A DNA stretch of 64,000 nt from DASUPK01 sp963774305. GTDB taxonomy: Bacteria > Actinomycetota > Thermoleophilia > Solirubrobacterales > 70-9. Numbering within the stretch: the first letter of the stretch is position 1; each line of letters begins with the position of its first letter. Where the stretch lies: positions 248,001 through 312,000 of the forward strand of contig CAVZEM010000011.1 in the NCBI GenBank assembly GCA_963774305.1. The letters run 5' to 3'. Below the pieces are notes generated by a model, which was not told the origin of the DNA, searched no databases, and saw only the letters and a program-made list of their open reading frames with translations. The position numbers were made by a program, and so were the translations under genes. This document shows, piece by piece, positions 25,516 through 33,394 of the stretch.

Positions 25516-26386
25516 GGCGCCGTGACGCGGTCGCCAGCACGCTCTCCAGCTGGGCGAGGTTGTTGAAAGTCCCCTTCGCCAGAACGGTGCCGTGGTCGTC
25601 GGTTGCGATCGCGAAGGGGCTGCCGGGGATCCCGAGGTCCCTCCAGAGCGTCGCGTCCGCGACCTCGTCGAAGACGCCGACGCTGACGCGCGGATCGTTC
25701 GCGACGTTTTCGATCGCCGGCGACAGCGTCTGGCAGAGGTGGCAGCCCTCGGAGCTGAAGACCGCCAGGCCGAAGCTCTCGGCACCGTTGGCCGCCGGCA
25801 CCGCGAGGCGGCTCGCCAGCGCCTCCTGCCGCGATCCGACGTCGGGCCCCTCACCTTCGATCTCGAGCGCGCCCTGAGTGCCGAGCTGCAGCCGGAGCAT
25901 CCCGACCTCCCGCGCGAGCGCCAGCACCGCAACGCCCAGGCCGGCGCAGGCGAGCAGCGCGATCCCGACAGCAATCCCGAGCCAAGTGTCGGTTGAGAGA
26001 CCGTTCCAATTGACCAGAGGGATCAGCGCGAAGCCAGCCGCCAGGGCGAGGTTGCGGAGCACCCCGAGCCAGGAGACCTTGGAGCGAGGCCCGAAGCAGG
26101 CGCAGGGAGCGCCGGCCTGGCCCCGCAGGACCGCGCCGGCTGTGAGGGCGGCGAACAGGAGCATCAACCCGGCCGCCAGGTACGCGGCGGGGTCGGAGCC
26201 GAGCGCAACGCCGACGCCGAGACCGAGCTCGATTGCGATCAGTCCCGCCCAGGCGATCGGGCGCAAGGTCCCGCCCTCGAAACCGAAGCTGGCCATCGCC
26301 GCGATGCTGGCGCGCGGTGACGCAAGCTTCGCGAGCGCTGCGCCCGCCAGCACGATGCCTAGCCCGACCCGCACGAAAGTTTCCAC
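25508..26386 (-). CDS. MauE (DoxX-like membrane) - MauD (thioredoxin-like) fusion protein
   Basis: The 292-residue protein has about four membrane helices in residues 1-165 with the MauE-type motif 'PCACFG' between helices. A linker leads to a thioredoxin-like domain (about 205-285) with active site 'SSEGCHLCQTL' and cis-Pro 'GIPGSPFAI'. In known mau operons MauE and MauD are separate proteins needed for disulfide formation in the small subunit of methylamine dehydrogenase. Here they are one chain, giving a membrane-tethered dithiol oxidoreductase. It overlaps the MauA-like gene by 8 bases. The CxxC and the CxC are both intact. Confidence 0.85.
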   Translation of the reverse strand: METFVRVGLGIVLAGAALAKLASPRASIAAMASFGFEGGTLRPIAWAGLIAIELGLGVGVALGSDPAAYLAAGLMLLFAALTAGAVLRGQAGAPCACFGPRSKVSWLGVLRNLALAAGFALIPLVNWNGLSTDTWLGIAVGIALLACAGLGVAVLALAREVGMLRLQLGTQGALEIEGEGPDVGSRQEALASRLAVPAANGAESFGLAVFSSEGCHLCQTLSPAIENVANDPRVSVGVFDEVADATLWRDLGIPGSPFAIATDDHGTVLAKGTFNNLAQLESVLATASRRRA

Positions 26387-26435
26387 GATCCCTCCGGCGG
26401 CAACCTACCACCAGGCCGGGCGCGTGCCGCTCAGC

Positions 26436-27542
26436 TCAGGTCTTTGCGGCATCCCGGGCCTTGACCCGCTTGGCGCAGCGCCGGCGCTTCTTGCGGTTGT
26501 GGATCCGTCTGCACTTCTTGAGCGCCTTCGCCTCCTGCGCGGCGCTGGCGCGCGCGGCCGCGCCAGGCGGCTGACCGCCGCTCCCGAAGATGCCCTCCGC
26601 CGGCAGGCCGTAGGCCGAGTCGAGGCCGGAGACGTCCGAGGCGATCAGGGAGCGCATCGTCGGGCCGGCAACGCGGGTATAGACGCCGGGAGCATTGGCC
26701 CGCGCGCAGCCGTCGCCCCAGCCGGTGATGCCGATCAGCCTGTACCCGCCTCCCTGGAGCCGCGCCTCGAGCGGCCCGCCGCTGTCTCCGAAGCAGGTGT
26801 CCACCCCACCGGTGATGTAACCGGAGCACAGCATCGTCGCTGGGTCGAAGTCGCTCCCATAGACACCGGAGCTGCTGCAGGTCGAGTCGGCGATCACGCC
26901 CACGGTCGCCGACCGGAGCGTGTCGACGGGGCTGCCCACCTCGTTGGTGCTGCCCCACCCACTGATGTCGGCGCTGCTGCCGGGGTCCCAGAGCGCGCCC
27001 TCGTCGTCACCGGCGATCTTGATCGGGGTCTGGGCGGAGGCCGAGGAGAGCACGAGGTAGGCCACGTCGTAGCGCGGCACGCCATCGCCCTGGTAGTTGC
27101 CGTCGAAGTTGCTCCGGGGCACCACGGCCGTGACCGCATACTCGGCCCCCTGGCTCGTATCGCTCAGCGTGGTCCGCCCGAGCACCACGTCGACGTCGTT
27201 TGGATCGATCTTCGCGGTGCCGTCGCCGCCCGGATCGTTGAGCGCGCAGAGCGTCGAGCAATCTGGGTCCGTGTCGGCGACGCAGTATCCAGCCGTGACC
27301 ACGATCCGCGAGGTGAGCAGCGAGCCGCCGCAGAACTCGCGCTCATGCGCGTTCTGGCCCGGCGACTGCGCCGTGCTGTCGACCACCGCCGCCTGCCAGG
27401 GATAGTTGGAGACCGAGGCCGTGCTGCCGCCGACGATGTGGGGCTGAGCTGAGCCGCCGCTCTGGGCGAACGCGGTCGCCGGCGCGAGCAGCGCCAGGGC
27501 CGCGAGCGCGACAAGGGGGAAGAGCCGAGGCGGCCTCCGCAC
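26436..27542 (-). CDS. secreted trypsin-like (S1) serine protease homologue lacking the catalytic His
   Basis: This 368-residue protein has a signal peptide (about residues 1-26, ending ATAFAQ), then 'IVGG' at 36-39, the usual N-terminus of mature S1 proteases. The domain is complete: 'EFCGGSLLTSRIVVTAGYC', Asp159 in 'YDVAYLVL' and Ser254 in 'CFGDSGGPLEA'. The residue that should be His in 'TAAHC' is Tyr86 (codon TAC at 27287-27285, one base from CAC), so the triad is broken and proteolysis should be weak or absent. The C-terminus is a basic tail 'KKCRRIHNRKKRRRCAKR'. It sits 49 bases upstream of the MauE-MauD gene on the same strand. Confidence 0.88.
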   Translation of the reverse strand: MRRPPRLFPLVALAALALLAPATAFAQSGGSAQPHIVGGSTASVSNYPWQAAVVDSTAQSPGQNAHEREFCGGSLLTSRIVVTAGYCVADTDPDCSTLCALNDPGGDGTAKIDPNDVDVVLGRTTLSDTSQGAEYAVTAVVPRSNFDGNYQGDGVPRYDVAYLVLSSASAQTPIKIAGDDEGALWDPGSSADISGWGSTNEVGSPVDTLRSATVGVIADSTCSSSGVYGSDFDPATMLCSGYITGGVDTCFGDSGGPLEARLQGGGYRLIGITGWGDGCARANAPGVYTRVAGPTMRSLIASDVSGLDSAYGLPAEGIFGSGGQPPGAAARASAAQEAKALKKCRRIHNRKKRRRCAKRVKARDAAKT

Positions 27543-27584
27543 AGCGGGAATTACATCGACTTGGGCTGAAAGAAGCGTAGGTCG

Positions 27585-28613
27585 CTAACCGATCGCGACC
27601 ATGCGCTCGATCGGCAGGGTCGCCCTGGCGGCGATCTCGGGCGGGACCTTGACCTCGTAGCGGAAGTCCCGCAGCGAGTCGCGGACCTTCGGCAGCGTGA
27701 TCATCTTCATGTACTTGCAGAAGGCCATTCGGTTGGCCTCGATCAGCTTCGCCTGGGGCGCTGCCTGCTGGAGGGGATAGAGCATCCCGTTCTCCGTGGC
27801 GACGATGTACTCGCCTTCCGGATGCTTCTCCATGTAGGAGAGCATCCCGCCGGTGGAGAGCATCTGGACGCCGTCGGGGTCGATGTCGCCCGAGGCCACG
27901 TACTCCATCGCCTGGGTGGCGCAACCGCACTCCGGGTGGATCAGGAACTCGGCGTTGGGATGCTCGTCGCGGACGGTTTTGATGTCCGTCGGGCGGATGC
28001 CGGCGTGCACGTGGCATTCGCCGTCCCAGATGTGGAACCGGGCGCGGCGATCCGGGTCATCCTTGATGCCGGTCACGCGCTCGACGAAGGCGCCGAGCCA
28101 CATGTCGGGCCCGAAGAGGATCTCGGTGTCGGGGCCGTGCTCTCGCAGGATGTGCTCGACGACGGCGACCGCGTTGCCGGAGGTGCAGCAGTAGTCGGTC
28201 TCGGCCTTGACCTCGGCCGAGGTGTTGACGTACATGACCACCACAGCGCCCGGGTGCTCGGCCTTCCAGGCGCGCAGCTGATCCGCGTTGATCGACTCAG
28301 AGAGCGAGCAGCCGGCGCCCAGGTCGGCGATCAGGACGGTCTTGTCGGGACAGAGCACCGATGCCGTCTCGGCCATGAAGTGGACGCCGCAGAACTCGAT
28401 CACGTCGGCGTCGGCCTTCGCCGCCTGGCGCGAGAGGCTGAGCGAATCGCCCACGAAATCGGCCACGTCCTGCAGCTCGGGCAGCTGGTAGTTGTGGGCG
28501 AGGATCACGGCGTTGCGCTCGGCGGCGAGCGAGCGGACCTCGTCGCTCAGGGTCGCGATCTCCCGATCGCTCAGCTTCGCGGGAAGCTCGTTGACGGTAG
28601 GTAGCTCAAGCAT
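27585..28613 (-). CDS. nadA: quinolinate synthase
   Basis: The 342-residue protein contains the NadA signatures: 'AVILAHNYQLPELQDVADFV', 'VIEFCGVHFMAET', 'YVNTSAEVKAETDYCCTSGN', 'HPECGCA' and 'STGGMLSYM'. The Cys residues in FCGVHF, CCTSGN and ECGCA supply the [4Fe-4S] ligands. It condenses iminoaspartate with dihydroxyacetone phosphate to quinolinate in NAD synthesis. nadC is 5.8 kb away on the same strand; no nadB is seen in the window. Start: ATG 28613 with GAGGAAGG upstream. Divergent from the Fpg gene, sharing a 108-base promoter region. Confidence 0.96.
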   Translation of the reverse strand: MLELPTVNELPAKLSDREIATLSDEVRSLAAERNAVILAHNYQLPELQDVADFVGDSLSLSRQAAKADADVIEFCGVHFMAETASVLCPDKTVLIADLGAGCSLSESINADQLRAWKAEHPGAVVVMYVNTSAEVKAETDYCCTSGNAVAVVEHILREHGPDTEILFGPDMWLGAFVERVTGIKDDPDRRARFHIWDGECHVHAGIRPTDIKTVRDEHPNAEFLIHPECGCATQAMEYVASGDIDPDGVQMLSTGGMLSYMEKHPEGEYIVATENGMLYPLQQAAPQAKLIEANRMAFCKYMKMITLPKVRDSLRDFRYEVKVPPEIAARATLPIERMVAIG

Positions 28614-28721
28614 GGAAGCCAGCCTTCCTCTGTGGACCTTATGTTCGCCGCCCCGGCCTGACGAGACCTCGAGGTCGGCGAATGAACTGACCAAAGATTA
28701 GCGCGGGCCTACCCTTCGCTT

Positions 28722-29585
28722 ATGCCGGAGCTACCCGAGGTCGAGATCACCGAGCGCCGTCTGAACACGGCGCTCGAGGATGCCAAGGTCGAGTCCGCCC
28801 TCGCAGCCGGGGTGGCAACGCTGAAGACCTTCGAGCCCAGCCTCGATGCGCTCACGGGCGCCCGGATCTCCGGCGTCCGGCGGATCGGCAAGATGCTCGC
28901 GGTCGACTTCGACCCCATGGACGGCGCGGGCCCGCTGACCCTGCTGATTCACCTGATGTCGGCGGGTCGCCTTCAGCTCTTCGACAAGCGGGCCTCGTTG
29001 AAGGACCGCCGCTCCCGGCTCCTGGTTCGGATCACCGATGGCAGGGAGCTGCGGCTCCGCGAGTTCGGCACCAAGCAGGCGGCGTGGGCGAAGCTCCTGC
29101 GCCGGGACGAGGTCGATGAAGACGAGATGGTGGCGACGCTCGGTCCAGATGCCTGGCCGGCCCCACCCTTGGAAGAGTTCCGCGAGGCGATCGACCAGCC
29201 CCGCCACCTGCACCCCCTGCTCAGGCATCAGCGCGACCTCGCCGGCATCGGTCGCTCCTGGGTCGACGAGATCCTCTGGGAGGCGAAGCTCTCGCCCTTC
29301 AAGAAGGGATCCGAGCTTCGCGGCGAGGAGGTCAAGGCTCTGCACGACTCCCTCCACGTCCTCGGCAATGCGATCGAACACTACGAGGAGGTCATCGGCG
29401 AGCAGATCCCGGACAAGATGCCGATGCCACTGCAGGTTCACCGCCGCGAGGGCGAGCCGTGCCCTCGCTGCGGCACCACCATCGAGGCGGTCTTCTTCGC
29501 CGAGCACCAGATGAACTACTGCCCCGAGGAGCAGACGGGCGGCCGGGTGCTCAAGGACCGTCGCCTCTCACGCCTGCTCAAGTAG
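28722..29585 (+). CDS. mutM: Fpg/Nei-family DNA glycosylase with incomplete zinc finger
   Basis: The 287-residue protein starts MPELPEVEITERRL, giving the catalytic N-terminal Pro and Glu of Fpg/Nei glycosylases. The helix-two-turn-helix segment includes 'GIGRSWVDEILWEAKLSPF'. The C-terminal zinc finger has Cys247 and Cys250 ('CPRC') and Cys267, but the fourth ligand is Glu270 ('CPEEQTGG'). It could still bind zinc with altered geometry or use a zinc-less finger. The enzyme excises oxidised purines or pyrimidines and nicks the backbone; which substrate class is preferred cannot be told from sequence. Followed after 95 bases by the GGDEF/EAL gene. Confidence 0.9.
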   Translation: MPELPEVEITERRLNTALEDAKVESALAAGVATLKTFEPSLDALTGARISGVRRIGKMLAVDFDPMDGAGPLTLLIHLMSAGRLQLFDKRASLKDRRSRLLVRITDGRELRLREFGTKQAAWAKLLRRDEVDEDEMVATLGPDAWPAPPLEEFREAIDQPRHLHPLLRHQRDLAGIGRSWVDEILWEAKLSPFKKGSELRGEEVKALHDSLHVLGNAIEHYEEVIGEQIPDKMPMPLQVHRREGEPCPRCGTTIEAVFFAEHQMNYCPEEQTGGRVLKDRRLSRLLK

Positions 29586-29680
29586 GTAGTCAACCGCAGT
29601 CCTGACGTGGTTTACCCGGATATCGGTGACCCCGCGCTCAAGGTCCTGCTTCAGGGGTGCGATGAGACAGGTAGAGGTAG

Positions 29681-32269
29681 ATGGACCAACGAACCCCACG
29701 CGCCGCGAGGTTCATGCTCGGCATCGCCGCCGCAGCGGTGGCGGCAGGCGTTCTCGGCATTGCCCTCGGCCAGGGCGGCGGCAATCCGACCAAGGCGCTG
29801 CTCGACGGCTCCATCATCGCCGCCGGGACCGCCACGCTCTTCGCCGCGAGCGCCCGCACGGGCAGATTCCGGCTGGTGTGGGGAGCCGTCGGGCTCGCGC
29901 AGCTGCTCTATGGGCTCGGCGAGATCAACCTCGACTTCGTCCAGCACGCGCTGACCACCTTCCCCACGACCTCGGACTTCCTCTGGCTCGCGTACTACCC
30001 GCTGGTACTGCTCGCACTCGCGTTCTACCTGGCCGATGGCCGCTCACTACGGCCCTTCCTCTGGGCCGACGGCACGATCATCGTGCTGGTGCTGGTCGCC
30101 GCCAGCTTCGCGCTGTTCCTGAACGGGACCATTGACACCGCGAACGCCCCTCCAACCTTCGTTCGGGGCCAGGTCGTTTATCCAATGCTCGACCTCGGCT
30201 TCGTCGCGCTGGCCCTGGCGCTCGCCTTCGCAGGACGCTGGCGGCTTGGTCCCGCCTTCTACCTCGCAGGGATTGCGGCGCTGACGCTGCTGATCACGGA
30301 CCTGGTCTATTTCGACCAGCTCGCCGACGACACCTACGTCGCCGGGACCCTGCTGGACGCGGGGTGGGCGGTGACCATGCTGCTGATGTCCGTCGCCGCG
30401 CAGTCCACGCTTCGCCAACCCGCGCTGGAGGTGCCCGCGGCGCGGAGCATCAACATCGTCTCGGTGCTCGTCATTCCCCCGGCCCTCGCCTTGCTGATCT
30501 GGGGCGCCAACCACAATGGCAGGCTCATAACGGTCTTCTGTGCCGCCGCGGCGATCCTGTTGGTGGCACTCAGATTGCTGATCACCTCGAACGAGGTTCG
30601 GCATCTTGCCGACGACAACGAGGAGATCATCTCGAGCGCCGGCGAGGGAATCCTCCGAACGGACGCCGATAGCCGCATCACCTACGCAAACCCGGCCGCC
30701 TGCACGATGCTCGGTGGCAGGAGCCGGGAGATCGTCGGCAGAAATGGCCACGAGCTCTTCCACCACTCCCATGAGAACGGCTCGCCCTACCCGGCCGAAG
30801 ACTGCCCGATCAGAAAGGTTCTCAGCAGCGACCACGTCGTCAGGGTCAGCGACGAGGTCTTCTGGCGACAAGACGGGACCAGCTTCCCGGTGGACTACAC
30901 GGCAGCTGCCGTGCGGGAGAACGGTCAGGCCGTCGGCACTGTCATCGTCTTCGATGACGTCACCCGTCAGCGCTCCCTCGAGGACCGGCTGCGCTACCAG
31001 GCGAGCCACGACTATCTGAGCGGACTGCTCAATAGACGGGCGTTCGCGGAAAAGGTGGACGACCAAGTCCGCTATGCCCGGCGTTACGGGATCACCGGAG
31101 CACTGCTGATCGTCGATCTGGACTCGTTCAAGCTGATCAACGATTCGTTCGGCTACGCCGTCGGAGATGACGTGGTCAGGCAGGTATCGGCCGTGCTCCG
31201 CAAGAGGCTGCGCAAGACAGACGTGGTCGCGCGGATGGGGGGAGACGAATTCGCCGTGCTCCTGCCCGAGGCGCGTGAAGAGGAGGCGATCCACACGGGC
31301 AGGGACCTGATCCGGGCGATCAAGTCCAGCACCGAGCCGAGCCTCGGAGCCAGTGTCGGCTTGGCGACCTTCGGCGGCCTCGAGGAGGTGGTCGCCGACG
31401 ACCTGGTCGTCCGAGCCGACATCGCGCTCTACCAGGCAAAGCAACAGCCGGGCTCCGTAATCGCCTGGAACGGTCAGAAGACCGATCGTCTGACCTTGGT
31501 CGACACGATTCGGGACGCAATTCGGGACGACCGCGTCGTCGTCTACTCGCAGCCGATCCTGAGCCTGAGGAGCAACAGGATCGAAGGCGAGGAGCTGCTG
31601 GTGCGTCTGATCTCCCCCGACGGTGAGGTGATCCCACCGGGCGCGTTCCTGCCGACTGCCGAGCGGTACGGATTGGCTCAGGACATCGACCGGCTGGTGA
31701 TGAACCGGGCGCTCGAGCTCGCCCGGTCGGGCCGTCGCATCGCCGTCAACGTCTCGGCCCACTCGATCGACGACGACGTGCTGATCTCGCTGCTCGCCGA
31801 AGCGAGGGAGGATGGGGTCGACCTCGGCCTGGTGACGGTGGAGATCACCGAGACCGCGGCGGTCAGCCACGCCGATGAGGCGCACCGCTTCGCCGAGCGA
31901 CTGCAGAGGATGGGATGCGGCCTCGCCCTGGACGACTTCGGCACGGGCTTGAGCTCGCTCAGCTACCTGAAGCAGATTCCCGCCCAAGTGCTGAAGATCG
32001 ACATGGAGTTCGTGCGCGGCGTCTCGGGAAGCTCCCTGGACCAGTACCTGGTGCGAACGATCGTCGGGATCGCGCGCCGGCTGGGGCAGGTGACGATCGC
32101 CGAGGGAGTCGAAGACGCCGCGACCCTGGCGATGCTGCGCCGCTTCGAGGTCGACTTCGCCCAGGGCTACTTCATCGGCAGGCCCGCTCCGGCCGACTTC
32201 GGCCACGCGCCGGAGCTCTCTCCGGAGCTCGACAAGCAGATCGCCGCGACCGCGGTCGGCGGCTGTTAA
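29681..32269 (+). CDS. membrane-bound GGDEF-EAL protein with PAS domain
   Basis: This 862-residue protein has nine or so hydrophobic helices in residues 10-290, a PAS domain at about 310-420 ('EGILRTDADSRITYANPAAC'), a GGDEF domain with GGDEF at 520-524 and an RxxD inhibitory site RKTD at 511-514, and an EAL domain. The nominal EAL triad reads EEL (637-639), but the other phosphodiesterase residues are intact: 'VNVSAHS', 'EITET', 'LDDFGTG', 'LKIDMEF', 'AEGVED' and 'QGYF'. The protein can probably both make and degrade cyclic di-GMP in response to a membrane or PAS signal. ATG 29681 has GAGG just upstream. Confidence 0.93.
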   Translation: MDQRTPRAARFMLGIAAAAVAAGVLGIALGQGGGNPTKALLDGSIIAAGTATLFAASARTGRFRLVWGAVGLAQLLYGLGEINLDFVQHALTTFPTTSDFLWLAYYPLVLLALAFYLADGRSLRPFLWADGTIIVLVLVAASFALFLNGTIDTANAPPTFVRGQVVYPMLDLGFVALALALAFAGRWRLGPAFYLAGIAALTLLITDLVYFDQLADDTYVAGTLLDAGWAVTMLLMSVAAQSTLRQPALEVPAARSINIVSVLVIPPALALLIWGANHNGRLITVFCAAAAILLVALRLLITSNEVRHLADDNEEIISSAGEGILRTDADSRITYANPAACTMLGGRSREIVGRNGHELFHHSHENGSPYPAEDCPIRKVLSSDHVVRVSDEVFWRQDGTSFPVDYTAAAVRENGQAVGTVIVFDDVTRQRSLEDRLRYQASHDYLSGLLNRRAFAEKVDDQVRYARRYGITGALLIVDLDSFKLINDSFGYAVGDDVVRQVSAVLRKRLRKTDVVARMGGDEFAVLLPEAREEEAIHTGRDLIRAIKSSTEPSLGASVGLATFGGLEEVVADDLVVRADIALYQAKQQPGSVIAWNGQKTDRLTLVDTIRDAIRDDRVVVYSQPILSLRSNRIEGEELLVRLISPDGEVIPPGAFLPTAERYGLAQDIDRLVMNRALELARSGRRIAVNVSAHSIDDDVLISLLAEAREDGVDLGLVTVEITETAAVSHADEAHRFAERLQRMGCGLALDDFGTGLSSLSYLKQIPAQVLKIDMEFVRGVSGSSLDQYLVRTIVGIARRLGQVTIAEGVEDAATLAMLRRFEVDFAQGYFIGRPAPADFGHAPELSPELDKQIAATAVGGC

Positions 32270-32292
32270 CCAGGCGCGGCTGCAGCGGCCGC

Positions 32293-32339
32293 CCAACACA
32301 AGTCGCTTCGGGCTCCGCCCTTCGCTCCTGGGTGCAGCG
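32293..32339 (+). repeat. dispersed 47-base intergenic repeat, copy B
   Basis: This element is identical to copy A (24881-24927) in 42 of 47 positions. It lies between the convergent ends of the GGDEF/EAL gene and the first SnoaL-like gene. It contains CTTCGGGCTCCGCCCTTCG, with a short GGGC/GCCC pairing. Confidence 0.85.
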
Positions 32340-32351
32340 GCCTGGCAGCCG

Positions 32352-32867
32352 CTAGCGCCCCGTCACCTGCCGGACCACGCCTCGGCCGATCCTCAGCGGA
32401 TGGGTGACCAGGGTCTGGAGGCGGCCGGTCAGGCTGAGCGGGTCGCGGGCGACGCCGAGCTGGCGCAGGACCGTGGTCTGGTCGAAGTAGACGCGCTCAC
32501 ACATCAGCTTGTCGCCGTCGAACATGAAGATGGCGAGGATCGGCAGCTCGAACTCCCGGCCGGTGGGGGGCAGGCTGCGCAGCGGGCCCTTGTGGGTGCC
32601 GCGGATGACGGCCTCGACGAGCACGGCGTCGTCGGCGTGGTGGAGGGCGAGGAGCTCGTTGCGCTGGTCAGGGAACGCCCGGCGGGTCTCGTCGAAGTAG
32701 GCCTGGACCTCCTCGGGCCCGTCATGGACCTCCCCGGTCGGGATCAGCTCGTAGCGAGGATGGTCGAAGGTGTCGAGCGTCGCATCGAACTCATGCCGGT
32801 TCTCGGAGTCCATGTGCTCCCGGACGATCTCTTCGCGCTTCTTCCTCAACGGTGCACTCGGCGCCAT
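32352..32867 (-). CDS. SnoaL/NTF2-like protein (paralogue 1)
   Basis: This 171-residue protein has the alpha+beta cone pattern of SnoaL-like ester cyclases: helix 'REEIVREHMDSENRHEFDATL', 'HPRYELIPTGEVHDGPEEVQ', 'AFPDQRNELLALHHADDAV', 'GTHKGPL' and 'GREFELPILAIFMFDGDKL'. Function is not predictable: members include polyketide cyclases and many uncharacterised proteins. It lies 2 bases downstream of a homologous gene, so a tandem duplication is evident. No signal peptide. Confidence 0.85.
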   Translation of the reverse strand: MAPSAPLRKKREEIVREHMDSENRHEFDATLDTFDHPRYELIPTGEVHDGPEEVQAYFDETRRAFPDQRNELLALHHADDAVLVEAVIRGTHKGPLRSLPPTGREFELPILAIFMFDGDKLMCERVYFDQTTVLRQLGVARDPLSLTGRLQTLVTHPLRIGRGVVRQVTGR

Positions 32868-32869
32868 CG

Positions 32870-33385
32870 CTATCTCCCGATCACCCGGCGGACGATGCCG
32901 CGCGAGATCGTCAGTGGATGGCTGGCAGCCGTCTCGAGGCGACCGGTGAGGCTGGTGGCGTCGCGGGCGATGCCGAGCTGTTGCAGGACGGTGGCCGTGT
33001 CGTAGTAGACGCGCTCACAGACCAGGGCGTCGCCCTCGAAGACGAAGATGGCGAGGAACTGCTGCTCGAAGCGACGACCCGTGGGCGGCAGGCCGCGCAG
33101 CGGGCCGGTGTGTGTGCCGCGCGCAATGGCCTCCATGAGCACGGCGTCGTCGGCAGTGTGCAGCTTGACGATCTCGATCTCCTGGTCCGGGAAGGCCCGA
33201 TCGAACGCGTGCCAGTGCGCCATCACCTCCTCGGCGCCGTCGTAGACCACATCGGAGGCGACGTACTCGTAGCGCGGGTGCTGGAAGGTCGCGAGCGCGG
33301 TCTCGTAGTCCGCCGCGTTCTCGGCTTCGACGTGCTTGCGCACGAGCTCCTCGCGCCTGGTCGCGGCTGACTTGGGCGGGGCCAT
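32870..33385 (-). CDS. SnoaL/NTF2-like protein (paralogue 2)
   Basis: This 171-residue paralogue has the same length and motifs as its neighbour: 'HPRYEYVASDVVYDGAEEV', 'AFPDQEIEIVKLHTADDAV', 'GTHTGPLRGLPPTGR' and C-terminal 'ISRGIVRRVIGR'. The two differ throughout, so the duplication is not recent. It is encoded just downstream of nadC (9 bases) and may be co-transcribed with it. Confidence 0.85.
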   Translation of the reverse strand: MAPPKSAATRREELVRKHVEAENAADYETALATFQHPRYEYVASDVVYDGAEEVMAHWHAFDRAFPDQEIEIVKLHTADDAVLMEAIARGTHTGPLRGLPPTGRRFEQQFLAIFVFEGDALVCERVYYDTATVLQQLGIARDATSLTGRLETAASHPLTISRGIVRRVIGR

Positions 33386-33394
33386 GGATCGACT

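Noticed and set aside
30047..32299. A 750-residue open frame on the minus strand.
   Set aside because: It is antisense to the GGDEF/EAL gene and shows no recognised domain.
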